64,000 nt of DNA, taken from NCBI GenBank assembly GCA_024760905.1, contig CM045731.1, positions 52,449,501 to 52,513,500 on the forward strand, given 5' to 3'. Of the stretch, positions 10,621 to 43,357 are shown in pieces. The number at the start of each line of letters is the position of its first letter. Positions within the stretch are counted from its first letter, which is position 1. Below the pieces are notes generated by a model. It had not been told where the DNA came from and made no database searches. It was given only the letters and a program-made list of their open reading frames with translations. The DNA is from Plotosus lineatus (taxonomy: Eukaryota; Chordata; Actinopteri; Siluriformes; Plotosidae). The position numbers were made by a program, and so were the translations under genes.

Positions 10621-11642
10621 ACCACCATCCTATGCTGTTTGGCAACACTCTCACCAACTACTACTTTGCAGTCACTGACTTCCTTCAAATTACATCGCCT
10701 GCACAAGATGTAGTCTACCTGTGTGCTCTTACCTCCGCTTTCATAAGTCACCCTATGCTTCTGTTTCTTCTTGAAGAAAGTATTCACCACAGCCATTTCC
10801 ATCCTTTTTGCAAAATCGATCAACATCTGACCTTCTGTGTTCCTGTCCTGGATACCAAACCTGCCCATCACTTCCTCCCCTCTGTTGCCTGCACCAACAT
10901 GTCCATTGAAGTCTGCCCCAATGACCACTCTTTCACCTCTGGGGTATTCTGCATCACTTCATCTAAATCACTCCAGAATCTCTCCTTCTCTTCTAGCTTA
11001 CATCCTGCCTGTGGGGCATAAGCACTAACAACATTGACCATCATGCCTTCAATTTCTAACTTGAGACTCATCACTCTGTCTGACACTCTTTTCACGTCTA
11101 GAACATTCCTGACAAACCCCTCCTTCAAGATGACTCCTACTCCATTTCTCTTCCCATCCACACCATGATAAAACAGTTTAAACCCTGCTCCTAAGCTTCT
11201 AGCCTTTCTACCTTTCCACCTTGTCTCCTGAACACACAGTATGTCCACCTTCCTCCTCTGCATCATGTCAGCCAGCTCCCTATCTTTTCCTTGCATAGTT
11301 CCAACATTCAAAGTCCCTACTCTCAGTCCTAGGCTCACACATTTCCTCTTCTCTCTCTGCCTACGGACACGCCTCCCGCCTCTCCTTCTTCGACGTCTTC
11401 GACCAACAGTAGTCCAATTTCCATCAGCACCCTGTTGGTTGACAGCACTGATGGCGGTCGTTGTTAACCCGGGCCTCGACCGATCCGGTATGAATTTTGT
11501 TTTGATCATTTGCATTTTTTTAAATGTGGCAGAAGTTTTACGCCGGATGCCCTTCCTGTCGCAACCCTCTGCATTTATCCGGGCTTGGGACCGGCATAAG
11601 GGGGAGAGACACTGGTTCGTGCCCCCCCCGCCTCATGGCTGC
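8560..11642 (-). mobile_element. RTE-clade LINE, copy 2 (complete 5' end)
   Basis: Runs on the minus strand from a 5' end at about 11642, with the same CATGGCTG boundary as copy 1, through a 5' UTR with CAGGAAGGGCATCCGGCG (near 11540-11560), endonuclease and RT. It is cut at 8560, about 60 bases short of the family's 3' terminus, exactly where copy 1 begins. The 5' ends of copies 1 and 2 match, so both look full length at 5', but copy 2 lacks its 3' tail. That is the reverse of usual LINE truncation. Confidence 0.88.
10548..11515 (-). pseudogene. RTE AP-endonuclease domain, frameshifted (copy 2)
   Basis: N-terminal endonuclease of copy 2 in two frames. Frame 10868-11515 holds the conserved start (GTLNVGTM), the catalytic Glu segment VQETRWKG and VVSAYAP. 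Frame 10548-10928 holds GADFNGHVG (catalytic Asp/Asn pair) and the last motif around QHRMVV. Two frameshifts separate these from each other and from the RT frame, so the single ~1000-residue protein of this family is no longer continuous. Confidence 0.85.
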
Positions 11643-12149
11643 ATTATGATGCACAAGAGGCTCTGTTAAATATTTGCCAAACAATAATAGTAATAAATAT
11701 AAGCTATCGATGATGATGATAATACAACTTAATATAAACCAAAATGATGTAAGATAAAGGCTCTCATGGACCTGATGCAGTGCTCCCACAGAGAATCTGG
11801 GAAACATGTTAGGGAGTTACCTTGGCAACAACAGCTGACAGGTGATATGATTCGCCTCTCTCGTCAGGTGATGTCATGTGTTGCTCAACAGTGAAGCAGT
11901 TTGCGTGTTTAAATTTTGGAGATGATCCAAATATTAGATACAGGATTATTTTAAACTTTTTTAACCTTCTAATCCAGGAAATAAGATTTTTTTGGAAGTG
12001 TAGTATTACAGCAGGCCCAGCACGGGTGCTGTCAATTTTCTTTCTTTTTTGTTTTCGTTGAAAGTCTTTCAAACTGTGAAAATTGCCTTACCCTGAAAAA
12101 CAAATCTATATTGTACTTATTGCATCTGTAGGGTTTTGTGAAGTATTAC
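11643..12149. other. Intergenic, nothing recognised
   Basis: No exon or repeat family recognised between the 5' end of RTE copy 2 and the next SINE. Confidence 0.5.
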
Positions 12150-12412
12150 CCAGGGAATCAGTTCATCATTTTCTGTAACCGCTTCATCCTAATTAGGGTC
12201 ACGGGGAGGCTGGTGCCCATCCCAGCCAACTCAGGGCGAGGGCAGAGTACACCCTGGACAGCTTGCCAGGCCATCACAGGGCGGAAACACGCTGACGGCT
12301 TTGCAGCTACTCTTGTCGAAAGTCAGCAATGGTTCTTTTACATGCCTCACACCATAGACAGTGAGAGACATGGCCGGCCTTTGATAACCCAGTTAGCTGC
12401 ACTGGGGGTACC
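12150..12412 (-). mobile_element. SINE family B, tail and body
   Basis: Minus-strand copy with the shared tail (GTCACGGGGAGGCTGGTGCC) and the family B body (GCAATGGTTCTTTTACATGC; CATGGCCGGCCTTTGATAAC). It stops before the tRNA-like head. The full version is at 26678-27026. Confidence 0.75.
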
Positions 12413-12461
12413 CAGGGAATATTTAATTATAATAAAAAATGACAATGTTAGATTCAGACTC

Positions 12462-12723
12462 ACCTTCTTTTCTTTTTCGGCTTTTTCCTTTTTTCAGGGG
12501 TTGCCACAGTGAATCATCTGATTCGCATGTTTGATTTGGCATAGGTTTTTACGTCGGATGCCCTTCCTGACACAACCCTTTAGCAAGGGGCAGAAACACG
12601 CTGACGGGGGGTGTGGGGGGTGGGGGTGGGATGGGGGTGACAACCTTGTGGAGAGTGGGACTCGAACCCCCAACCTTAGGATCAGCAATCCAGCACCTTT
12701 TACCATCAGGCCACCACTGCCCC
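12462..12723 (-). mobile_element. SINE with tRNA-like head and RTE-derived tail
   Basis: On the minus strand: a tRNA-like head (GGGGCAGTGGTGGCCTGATG; B box GGTTCGAGTCCC), a short body, then GGAAGGGCATCCGACGTAAA from the RTE 5' UTR, then the RTE 3' end (TCACTGTGGCAACCCCTGA). It is flanked by near-identical 12-base direct repeats, AGATTCAGACTC at 12450-12461 and AGATTAAGACTC at 12724-12735, which are target duplications. This looks like a non-autonomous partner of the RTE elements at 5.5-11.6 kb. Confidence 0.75.
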
Positions 12724-12735
12724 AGATTAAGACTC

Positions 12736-13079
12736 GTCAATTTATATTGGGTAGTACTGTAACTTAACGTTTTTATCAGCTGAAGGAATTTCTGCCTACA
12801 AAAATGTTTAGAATTCACCCCCAACACTATCATAAAGTGACGAGTTTCACATGATCACAGCCAGACTTCACCATACTGTGTAATTCTACTCTGTGAAAAT
12901 GGATATTTAAAAAATAAAATAATAATAATAAAGCCTTGTAGCCGGAACTGCTGGTGTTCTGACCAATCAGAATCAAGCTTTCTGCAGCACTGTAATGTAA
13001 CTGATCCATTCCAGGCAATTGCTCCAGAACTGTTGTATCTAGTTGGGTTCAGATAGATGACCTCATTTGGAAAATGGGT
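12736..13079. other. Upstream flank of lima1, nothing recognised
   Basis: No repeat family or exon recognised; presumed distal upstream region of lima1. Confidence 0.45.
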
Positions 13080-13206
13080 GGGGACTTCCTGGAATTGTCC
13101 GGGAATAGTCCCAAACTGACTGAGTCATAGCAAGAGGGCAATGATGCTTGCTCTGAATGGCCGGGACTTACCTGCTAGGTGGGAGATGGAGCTGTGTGCT
13201 GATTGG
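13080..13206 (+). promoter_or_regulatory. Putative lima1 promoter: NF-kB, STAT, AP-1 and CCAAT-like sites
   Basis: Direct matches to binding consensuses: GGGGACTTCC at 13080-13089 (NF-kB, GGGRNYYYCC), overlapping TTCCTGGAA at 13086-13094 (STAT, TTCNNNGAA), the near-palindrome GGGAATAGTCCC at 13101-13112, TGAGTCA at 13121-13127 (AP-1) and ATTGG at 13202-13206 (reverse CCAAT). The group lies just upstream of the proposed non-coding exon. Single sites occur by chance; the clustering is what is notable. The link to lima1 is inference. Confidence 0.35.
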
Positions 13207-13233
13207 ATGGGAGTCAAAGTGCTGGCCCTCCCT

Positions 13234-13239
<6 letters not shown>

Positions 13240-13300
<61 letters not shown>
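13240..13300. repeat. (CA)n microsatellite
   Basis: About 30 CA units with one TA interruption, just upstream of the proposed first exon of lima1. Confidence 0.95.
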
Positions 13301-13302
<2 letters not shown>

Positions 13303-13319
13303 ACATGCATACATACACA

Positions 13320-13450
13320 CTGGGTAAAACAGAGTTCAGTGTGAGGCAGCGACTCTCCGAGAGAGATCAGAAACAGCTGAAACGATCTGAAAGCTGGAGC
13401 TTTTGACTTTAAGACGAGGAGAAACTCGGCACACAGTCCACATTCTCACA
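13320..13450 (+). other. Possible non-coding exon 1 of lima1
   Basis: A less repetitive stretch ending at ACA|GTAGGT (donor at 13451), with no start codon that leads into the lima1 frame. The first coding exon has a strong acceptor 18 bases upstream of its ATG (TTTTTGTTTTTCAG ending at 16522), so an upstream non-coding exon must exist; this is the best candidate I see. Start and use are not proven. Confidence 0.3.
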
Positions 13451-14046
13451 GTAGGTAGTTACTTTATTTTTTTAAAGTAAACATTGTTTTGTAGGAGAGG
13501 AAACATGTACGGGTGTCAAGTCCAAGTGGAAATGCAACAGTTTTTGGTTTCCTTAAAGTTCCTGAGAGCTATAAAACAGCTGATTGTTTACTAACAAGTG
13601 TTAACATTACCATCCAAAAGATCTTATCTTCTCTTTAAGCTGCTTCTTCAGCTTGGGTATGTAAACAGTTACTCAGAATCAACCCACATGTGCTTTTTTT
13701 TTTTTCCTTTGACTTATATATCCAATCAGCATGCAAAGAAGGATGAAAAATAACAAGAGACAAACAACACTGAAGAAATGGCATAGGGGATGTATGTACT
13801 ACTAACTTTGAGCTACAGTTTTGGTAATCACGCCGGTTTGGTGATGTTGAATACATCCTGCACAGCTGTCTAGCTCTAGAATTTGGAAAAGACATGTTGT
13901 CCTCAGGGGACCTCAGGAGCGGCGTGTCTTTGCATGCTGAAGTGCTGAGGTAAGCCTGAGGTCAACGAGACTAAACTTTCAGGATAACAAGGTGGGACGG
14001 GACATCGCTCATCCAAGAGAAAGTTTTAGGTCTTGTCCCAAACCCC

Positions 14047-14081
<35 letters not shown>

Positions 14082-14410
14082 TCATCATTTCGTTTGCTTC
14101 TTCAAGCCAAGCAGGATGGATGAATGATGAGAAGAAACGTCTGTTGAAGCGTAGGTCTGGAAAAACCGTCCAGCTTTAATGGGATGTTTTAAGATGCTGA
14201 CCGTTGACCTGTCAGTTGTGGTGTGGGGAAAGTTTGGAATAGTGAAAAGCTGAATCATATCCTGTCGGCCAGTTCTTTTTTTTTTTACAAAAAAAAAGAA
14301 ATCTCGGATATTGTGGATGAACCGTGCTTCTGAAACATCCTGAGGAGGTTTTGGAATCCTTCAGCTCGATCTCCACAGACGTTTCCGTCTTTTATATCCT
14401 CCCCAAAAGC

Positions 14411-14452
<42 letters not shown>

Positions 14453-14454
14453 AT

Positions 14455-14752
14455 ATAACTTAGTCCTGTAAGGGTTACAGGGAGGGTGGTGCCCATCTTG
14501 GCCAATGTGGGATGAACACCCTAAACAGCTTACAGCACAAAAACACGCAAACCATTCACATCTAGAGGCAATTTAGAACAGCTAGTTTGCCAAATGCGCA
14601 TGTCGTTTAGAATGTAGGAGGAAACCGGATTCCACAGACAAAAACACATGCAAGCAATTGGAAAACATGTAAACTTCACACAGACACGCGCTGGACTCGA
14701 ACTCCGGACCTTTCTTGTTGTAAAAACAGACGTGCTAACCACTACGCTACCC
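14455..14752 (-). mobile_element. SINE family A, full copy
   Basis: Minus-strand copy with tail (GTTACAGGGAGGGTGGTGCC), body (GGAGGAAACCGGATTCC) and tRNA-like head at the right end (GACTCGAACTCCGGACC; GTGCTAACCACTACGC). Moderately diverged. Confidence 0.7.
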
Positions 14753-15282
14753 CGATCCCTGTATTAATTTGAATGTCAAATTTATAAATCACTGAAACGG
14801 CAAAATGTGTAATTATCTTTCCAGTCCTATAATTATACTGCAGGGAGTACTACATTCCCACGAGGCTTAGGAGCTCAGATGGGGTTATATTCTTTAAGTC
14901 TATTTCTTAAGGTGCTTCAGGAAAAAGTTATGGGCTGGGGTTAGATCCCAGGAGACAGTGCTTACAAAAACATTGTGGGAATTTGACTCAGCCTGTCTCC
15001 GAAAGATGGATGCTGGATGTGGTAATGTGGTTGGAGTTGACGCTATGAGTCAGATGTCGTGTCAGGGCTTGCTGTGTCTCTGTCCCAAGTTACACATATG
15101 ATGCATAACACATTGTTAAACACACTAATTGTGGGTATTAAGGGCGAGTGGGCTGTGGAAAATAATCCCTGGTGTAAGGGAACTAATTGTGAGGGATGTC
15201 CATCAACTCAGCTCCTAGAGATACATATCTCTATGTATGAGACTATGGTGTCTGTTTACTTTTAATATTGTACAATAAATGG

Positions 15283-15880
15283 GTGGAACAGTGGTGCAGT
15301 GGTTAGCACGTCTACCTCACACCAAGGAAGTCCTGGGTTGCCGCTGAGTAGTTTGTTAACAAGATGTGTCACTATGAACCCAAAGACTGCAAATTCGAAT
15401 CCAGATTAATGCCACAGCCAGCCAAGATCATGGGAGCCCTGGTTGGTGGTGATCATGTGATAGGGAAGATAATACATGTTGGGTGGGAATTGGATACGAC
15501 TAAATTAGGAAGAAAAATGAGAGAAATTAAAAAGAAATCTCAAGGAGGTCCTGGGTTAAAGTCAGTGGCTTATCAAGGTTGTTTCTGTGTGGAGTTTGCA
15601 GGTTCTGCCCATCCTTGTGTGTTTTTTTTTTCTGAGTACTGTACAGTACTCCGGTTTCCTAATACAGTCCAAAAACATGCACAGTAGGTTTATTGGCTGT
15701 TTAATATTGCCCCTAGGTGTAAATGAGTGTAAGTGTGAATGGCTGTGCATGTGTGTTGGCCCTGCAACGTTCTGACGAGTTGTCCAGGGTGTACCTGGCC
15801 TTCACCCAGAATTGGCCGAGATGGGCGCCACCCTCCCAGTAACCCTAATTAGGATATTAAGTGGTTTAGAAAATGAATGA
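15283..15880 (+). mobile_element. SINE family A, split by a second SINE
   Basis: The tRNA-like head (GTGGTGCAGTGGTTAGCACG) is at 15283-15339 and the body and tail (CCAAAAACATGCACAGTAGG to AATGAATGAATG) at 15541-15880. The two halves are separated by 15340-15540, which is another SINE. Confidence 0.75.
15340..15540 (+). mobile_element. Second SINE inserted in the first, with 17-bp target duplication
   Basis: Flanked by CAAGGAAGTCCTGGGTT (15323-15339) and CAAGGAGGTCCTGGGTT (15541-15557), 16 of 17 identical. The insert has a tRNA-like B box (AATTCGAATCC), a body with GGGAATTGGATACGAC and an A-rich 3' end (AAATTAAAAAGAAA). It belongs to a different family from its host SINE. Confidence 0.75.
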
Positions 15881-15892
15881 ATGCTACTGTAC

Positions 15893-16035
15893 AAGGGTGG
15901 CATAGTGGTTAGCGCGTTTGCCACACTGGGTTCAAAGTCCAGACTTGGCATGGAGTTCGCCTTAGCCCAGAGTCGGCTGAGATAGGCACCAGCATTCCTG
16001 CGATTCTAGTGGGTTCAGCGAATAAATGAATGTTA
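15893..16035 (+). mobile_element. SINE family A, internally deleted
   Basis: Head (GGCATAGTGGTTAGCGCG) joined directly to the tail (AGTCGGCTGAGATAGGCACC, then GAATAAATGAATG), without most of the body. Confidence 0.65.
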
Positions 16036-16541
16036 CTGTGTGTGTGTGTTAGGAGGGGTATCTTAAAGTTGTGATCATTTTGTCCAGATTTTGATTTTTA
16101 AAAACTGCGTTCCTCACAAAGTCTTTCCCACAGAGGCTGATTCACAAAGAGCTCATCTGAAAGTGTCTTTCGTGTTTCGACATGTTTGCTCCTGACTGCA
16201 TTGGTTTTTTTTTTTGTTTTTTTTTTTTTTTTTTTTACATTTTTTTTATGGGTTGTGCAATAACAAAGTGTCTTGACATGCATGACCTAGTATAGTCCCA
16301 CTGCTAGCGCCGAACCTGTGTGAATGTACGTACTGGAAGTTCAGTCGAGCAGCAGGTGGATTTGATATGACTCAGAACCACGACTCATTTCCTGTATAAG
16401 AGCAAGATCCAAAAAAAAAAAAAAGTCCTGTACTTTATCCAGTCACTTGGAATCATATTCAACTGATATACTGTAATTATATATCCATTCTGTGTAAATA
16501 TGTGAGCATTTTTGTTTTTCAGTCCAGCTTGAGGAGCAGCG

Positions 16542-38642
<22,101 letters not shown>

Positions 38643-39600
38643 TCCGTGTTGATAATAAATGAGTGAGACAAAAGTGAAGTCTGTTTAATTCAACCGACTT
38701 TCACGGGATCACCATCATCAATCTTGTTTTTTTAACTGTGGCACAAGTCTCGTGTCCAGGTTTCTACCAAGAGAGAAATCGATCGGTACTTTTTATGTCG
38801 GCACAGTACAGTCTATTTTCATCTGTGTGTGTGTATATATATATAAGTATATATAAATTCTTTTTTCCTCTTTTGCATCATTCAGAATGTATTGCATGTT
38901 ATTTTGGGTAAGTTAGTAGCTCGCGGACAAATGCTAACAATTACACTTGCGCCGTAGCTTTTACAGTTTCTGGTTCTGACCCATAATGTTATGGAGGACA
39001 AAGATTTTCTGCCATTTTAACTTTAACCAAAAAAAAAAAAAGCATATTCATGTTTCCCAGTGGAAAAGCCAATCGACTAAAGGGGAAAGGACAACAGAGA
39101 CACATTTGCTTGTAGTAGTGCTTGCACTGACTTTACCGAACCGGTTCGGTTTACTGGAGTTACCGTTTTTGTGGTTCCTTACTGCTATAAACACCAACAA
39201 AAAGTGGTAAAAATTTGAGGGGTTTCCCTCCTCGCTAATAGTTTCTTGCACTTTCTATAGTTGTTTTAGACACTTTTACACAATCTGTCCTAAAACTATT
39301 ATAAAAAAAGGTAGATCAACTACAAAAAAAGCAGCCAGTGAATTCAAGCCATTTAATATTCTTTTTTTATTATTATTCTTAGTTTTTCATTGAGCGTTAA
39401 GACTTGACAGCTGTCCAGCTGTGTTAGCCAGAGGCTCCGACTTTGCAAATGTGTTTTATTCTTGGAAAGATCTCTCAGCACATGGAGCCTTTTCAAACTG
39501 AAACTGGTTGTTTGCGCTCTGTATGGATGTAGCATCAAATAGCTATTACTTGTGCATTTGAATTTTTACTTTTTAAATAAATAAAACCCAGGGAACCAAA
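38643..39600 (+). other. lima1 3' UTR with candidate poly(A) signals
   Basis: AATAAA appears 12 bases after the stop (38654-38659) and as an overlapping pair AAATAAATAAAA at 39575-39586. The later pair is the more plausible end and would give a UTR of about 0.95 kb. An A-run at 39030-39041 is internal. Confidence 0.5.
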
Positions 39601-39846
39601 TCTGCTTCATTTATTAACTACTTAATACATTTTTTAATGCTTCCACTTTCTTTTTCATTGTTGGACACTTTCAAAGAACACTGCGTCTCCTGTTCCAACT
39701 TCCAGCTTTGGAAAAGATTGATTTATACACTGAGACCAGATCAAACCCTCACACATTTGAAAGTTGAATTCTAAAAAATTGTGAAAGATAATCAAATGCT
39801 TATCCTGACACAAGAAACTTAATTCCATACAATTCTTATTCGTGTT
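39601..39846. other. Intergenic, nothing recognised
   Basis: Short unique-looking spacer before the T-run at 39846-39862. Confidence 0.5.
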
Positions 39847-39860
39847 TTTTTTTTTTTTTT

Positions 39861-40196
39861 TTAGATGACATCATACAAATGATGACCGTTGTCTATACAT
39901 ACTTGGAGGTGTTTTCTGAAGGCTGCCATAGCTCGACGGGTCAGGACGATGTCGAGTGGAACAGCAGCAAACTCCTGACGAATAGCAACTTTAAGGGCTT
40001 CAAGAGTTTGGGGTCAATACGTATACACATTTTAAGGTGTTTTGAAAAAGAAGTAAAGGGGCGGGGTCTTGGGAACTGATTGCCCACCCAACATCACCAC
40101 GCCATTAGATCACCTGGTCCAGAAACATTTTCATCAACACGTCAAATGAGCTTTATGTGCCGTAGCTCCAACTTACTGAAACCACACTTTGAGTTC
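39861..40196 (-). pseudogene. C-terminal third of an IS630/Tc1/mariner-type transposase
   Basis: On the minus strand one frame of 112 codons can be followed without indels, though broken by several stops: ELKVWFQ, then VGATAHKAHLTC, and, nearer the end, PQTLEALKVAIRQEFAAVPL followed by RRAMAAFRKHLQVCIDNG and HHLYDVI before TAA. WFQ(QD)GATAHTA and TLEELK..IR.E are hallmarks of a transposase type abundant in arthropods, where the motif normally carries the second catalytic Asp; here it reads stop-Val. An A-run directly follows the stop on the coding strand. Clearly different from the Tc1 copies in this window. Confidence 0.6.
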
Positions 40197-41690
40197 TTCA
40201 AGCTCAAGGTGTTCAAGTTGGGTTTGGGCTGCCAGCAGACCTCAGCGTGATCTCTCACCAAGTTTCATGTGGGCAAATAAAAAAATAACAAACCTTTTCA
40301 AAACATAATGTAATCATCATGCCTTTTTTCAACAAATTTAAGCTACAACAACATTTATTTTCAGTGTCGAGTTCATTTCTCACCGACACCTTGAATTGAT
40401 GAGGGGAAAACTGAACTCCTCTATAAAATCTTCAGCAAGTCAGGACTCTGGGGGGGAGAGATACAAATGTGAAAATGATTCCTCATGCTCCCTGAACCAC
40501 TCTTTCATTAATCAAGGCTCCATTTTGTATCCGAGCCATCAGGGAAGAAAAAGTGCATTGATGTGATAGCCTGCTCATTCAGTACAATCAGCTCATCAGC
40601 TGCTTCATTTTATTGCCACATTAATGTTGCGGAGCCTCAACACTTGGAGCAACAATGCCATGGAGATTACCTACTGTAAATGCATGGCATAATTTTTTTT
40701 TCCTGGTAGTGTATAAAATGATGAAATCAACAGGGTGTGTGTCATAGTAAACAAATAGTAGAAATTGACAGAGTATCAGTAACTTGGTTTTAGCATTTCA
40801 GGACCATCTTACCCCGTTTTTCCTTCCAGATGTTTACAGCTTTTAGCTGTACATGTTTTTAGCTAGTATTCAAATCTGCTTTATATGAAGAAAATAATAC
40901 AACAGATTTAAAACTTTGAGCATCTTGAATCCATATATTATTTTAATGACAGGAGGCCTATACTTATCCCCACAAAATAAAAATGAACAGCTTGAAAATT
41001 CCAGACGTGTATTAAAAAACCCAAACCCCTGTCTATTTAATTTAATACAGGACCATAAAGTCTGATTTATGACTAGGGGAAAATACAACACAGCTGAAAC
41101 ACTTTGAATTGAAGTAAATGTGGTTTAATGTCATCATTCAACAGACATGTAATATAATGAAGCCTCTTCTCTTTTAGTGGGAGGGTCTGACGGATCCATA
41201 ATGACAGATTTGGCATAAACCAAGGAGAAAGGAAATACATCGCAGTTGTGTGAGCTGTGGAACATACAGACAGCTGATCTGCTATAAAGTGCTCAGGACA
41301 TTAGTGAACAGGATTTGCTGATATTAAAGCACACAGTGAATCCAAAAAATGCCTCCAGCTTTTTCTCCCTTTTTTCTTCATCTTTTTTTATTTAAGTATG
41401 AATGTCATGGCATCGAGTCAATCATGGCTACAATCATGGCTACAAAACGTACCAAATTAAAAGCTGTTCAAATAAAGAGACAGAGTTCCGTTAGAAGAGA
41501 GAAAATGTGAAAAGGTACAAACAATGTAAATGTAAAACATGTCCGACCTAAGACTTCTGCATCAAACTTCCTTAACGGCCACACTCAGTTCTGTTGGTAT
41601 TGAGGTGCTCATGGTTGCGCATGTTAAAACTTCTGATGTTCATTTTTTTAAGTAATGTTGCATGTATACACACAGTGGATCTATCTATCT
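40197..41690. other. Intergenic, nothing recognised
   Basis: About 1.5 kb with no recognisable exon or repeat. The most 5' part of the transposase remnant may continue a little into it. Confidence 0.5.
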
Positions 41691-41695
41691 ATATA

Positions 41696-43292
41696 CAGGT
41701 CCTTCTAAAAAAAATTAGCATATTGTGATAAAGTTCATTATTTTCTGTAATGTACTGATAAACATTAGACTTTCATATATTTTAGATTAATTACACACAA
41801 CTGAAGTAGTTCAAGCCTTTTATTGTTTTAATATTGATAATTTTGGCAAAAAAGTAAAGAAAAACCCAAAATCCCTATCTCAAAAAATTAGCATATTTCA
41901 TCTGACCAATAAAAAAAGTTTTTAATGCAAAAAAAAGTCAACCTTCAAATAATTATGTTCAGTTATGCACTCAATACTTGGTCGGGAATCCTTTTGCAGA
42001 AATGACTGCTTCAGTGCGGCGTGGCATGGAGGCAATCAGCCTGTGGCACTGCTGAGGTGTTACGGAGGCCCAGGATGCTTCGATAGCGGCCTTAAGCTCA
42101 TCCACAGTGTTGGGTCTGGTGTCTCTCAACTTTCTCTTCACAATATCCCACAGATTCTCTATGGGCTTCAGGACAGGAGAGTTGGCAGGCCAGTTGAGCA
42201 CAGTAATACCATGGTCAGTAAACCATTTAGCAGTGGTATTGGCACTGTGAGCAGGTGCCAGGTCGTGCTGAAAAATTAAATCTTCATCTCCATAAAGCTT
42301 TTCAGCAGATGGAAGCATGAAGTGCTCCAAAATCTCCTGATAGCTCGCTGCATTGACCCTGCCCTTGATAAAACACAGTGGACCAACACCAGCAGCTGAT
42401 ATGGCACCTCAGACCATCACTGACTGTGGGTACTTGACACTGGACTTCAGGCATTTTGGCATTTCCTTCTCCCCAGTCTTCCTCCAGACTCTGAAACCTT
42501 GATTTCCAAATGACATATAAAATTTGCTTTCATCCGAAAAAAGTACTTTGGGCCACTGAGCAACCGTCCAGTGCTGCTTCTCTGTAGCCCAGGTCAGGCG
42601 CTTCTGCCACTGTTTCTGGTTCAAAAGTGGCTTTACCTGGGGAATGCGGCACCTGTAGCCCATTTCCTGCACACGCCTGTGCATGGTGGCTCTGGATGTT
42701 TCTACTCCAGACTCAGTCCACTGCTTCCACAGGTCCCCCAAGGTCTGGAATCGGCCCTTCTCCACAATCTTCCTCAGGGTCCAGTCACCTCTTCGGGTTG
42801 TGCAGCACTTTTTCCTTCCCATAGACGTCCCACTGAGGTGCCTTGATACAGCACTCTGGGAACAGCCTATTCGCTCAGAGATTTCTTTCTGTGTCTTACC
42901 CTCTTGCTTGAGGGTGTCAATGATGGCCTTCTGGACAGCAGTCAGGACGGCAGTCTTACCCATGATTGCGGTTTTGAGTAATGAACCAGGCTGGGAGTTT
43001 TTAAAAGCCTCAGGAATCTTTTGCAGGTGTTTAGAGTTAATTGGTTGATTCAGATGATTAGGTTAATATCTCGTTTAGACTACCTTTTCATGATATGCTA
43101 ACTTTTTGAGATAGGAATTTTGGGTTTTCATGAGCTGTATGCCAAAATCATCAGTATTAAAGCAATAAAAGACCTGAAATATTTCAGTTGGTGTGCAATG
43201 AATCTAAAATATATGAAAGTTTAATTTTTATCAGTACATTACAGAAAATAATAAACTTTATCACAATATGCTAATTTTTTTGAGAAGAACCT
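41696..43292 (-). mobile_element. Tc1/mariner element, copy B (most complete)
   Basis: Both long inverted repeats are present: the left starts CAGGTCCTTCT after TA, the right ends AGAAGAACCT before (TATC)n. The internal repeat ATTAGCATATT occurs twice per arm (near 41716 and 41887 at the left), the IR/DR layout. Length is about 1.6 kb, normal for the family. Confidence 0.93.
41971..42963 (-). pseudogene. Tc1 transposase with one premature stop (copy B)
   Basis: Starts MGKTAVLTAVQKAIIDTLKQ at 42963 and keeps one frame over 331 codons to the natural stop after KGFPTKY. The only nonsense change is TGA at 42411-42409, where copies A and C have Trp (VMVWGAMS). The paired-like DNA-binding half, LFSDESKF (first Asp), FQHDLAPAH (second Asp) and LKPIENLW (Glu) are all present; the residue before LKP is Val rather than the usual Asp. 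A small in-frame deletion is likely near GRKKC. Least decayed transposase in the window. Confidence 0.92.
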
Positions 43293-43305
43293 ATCTATCT
43301 ATCTA

Positions 43306-43357
<52 letters not shown>

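Larger units (their letters stand above)
13451..16522 (+). other. Proposed lima1 intron 1
   Basis: Holds (CA)n at 14050-14078, (TA)n at 14413-14449, three SINE copies (listed separately), a T-rich tract at about 16204-16240 and otherwise unrecognised sequence. It ends in a strong pyrimidine-rich acceptor. Confidence 0.4.

Noticed and set aside
8606..10713. Long + strand open frames across the RTE copies
   Set aside because: They are mirror readings of the minus-strand LINE coding sequence, Ser/Leu-rich and without domains.
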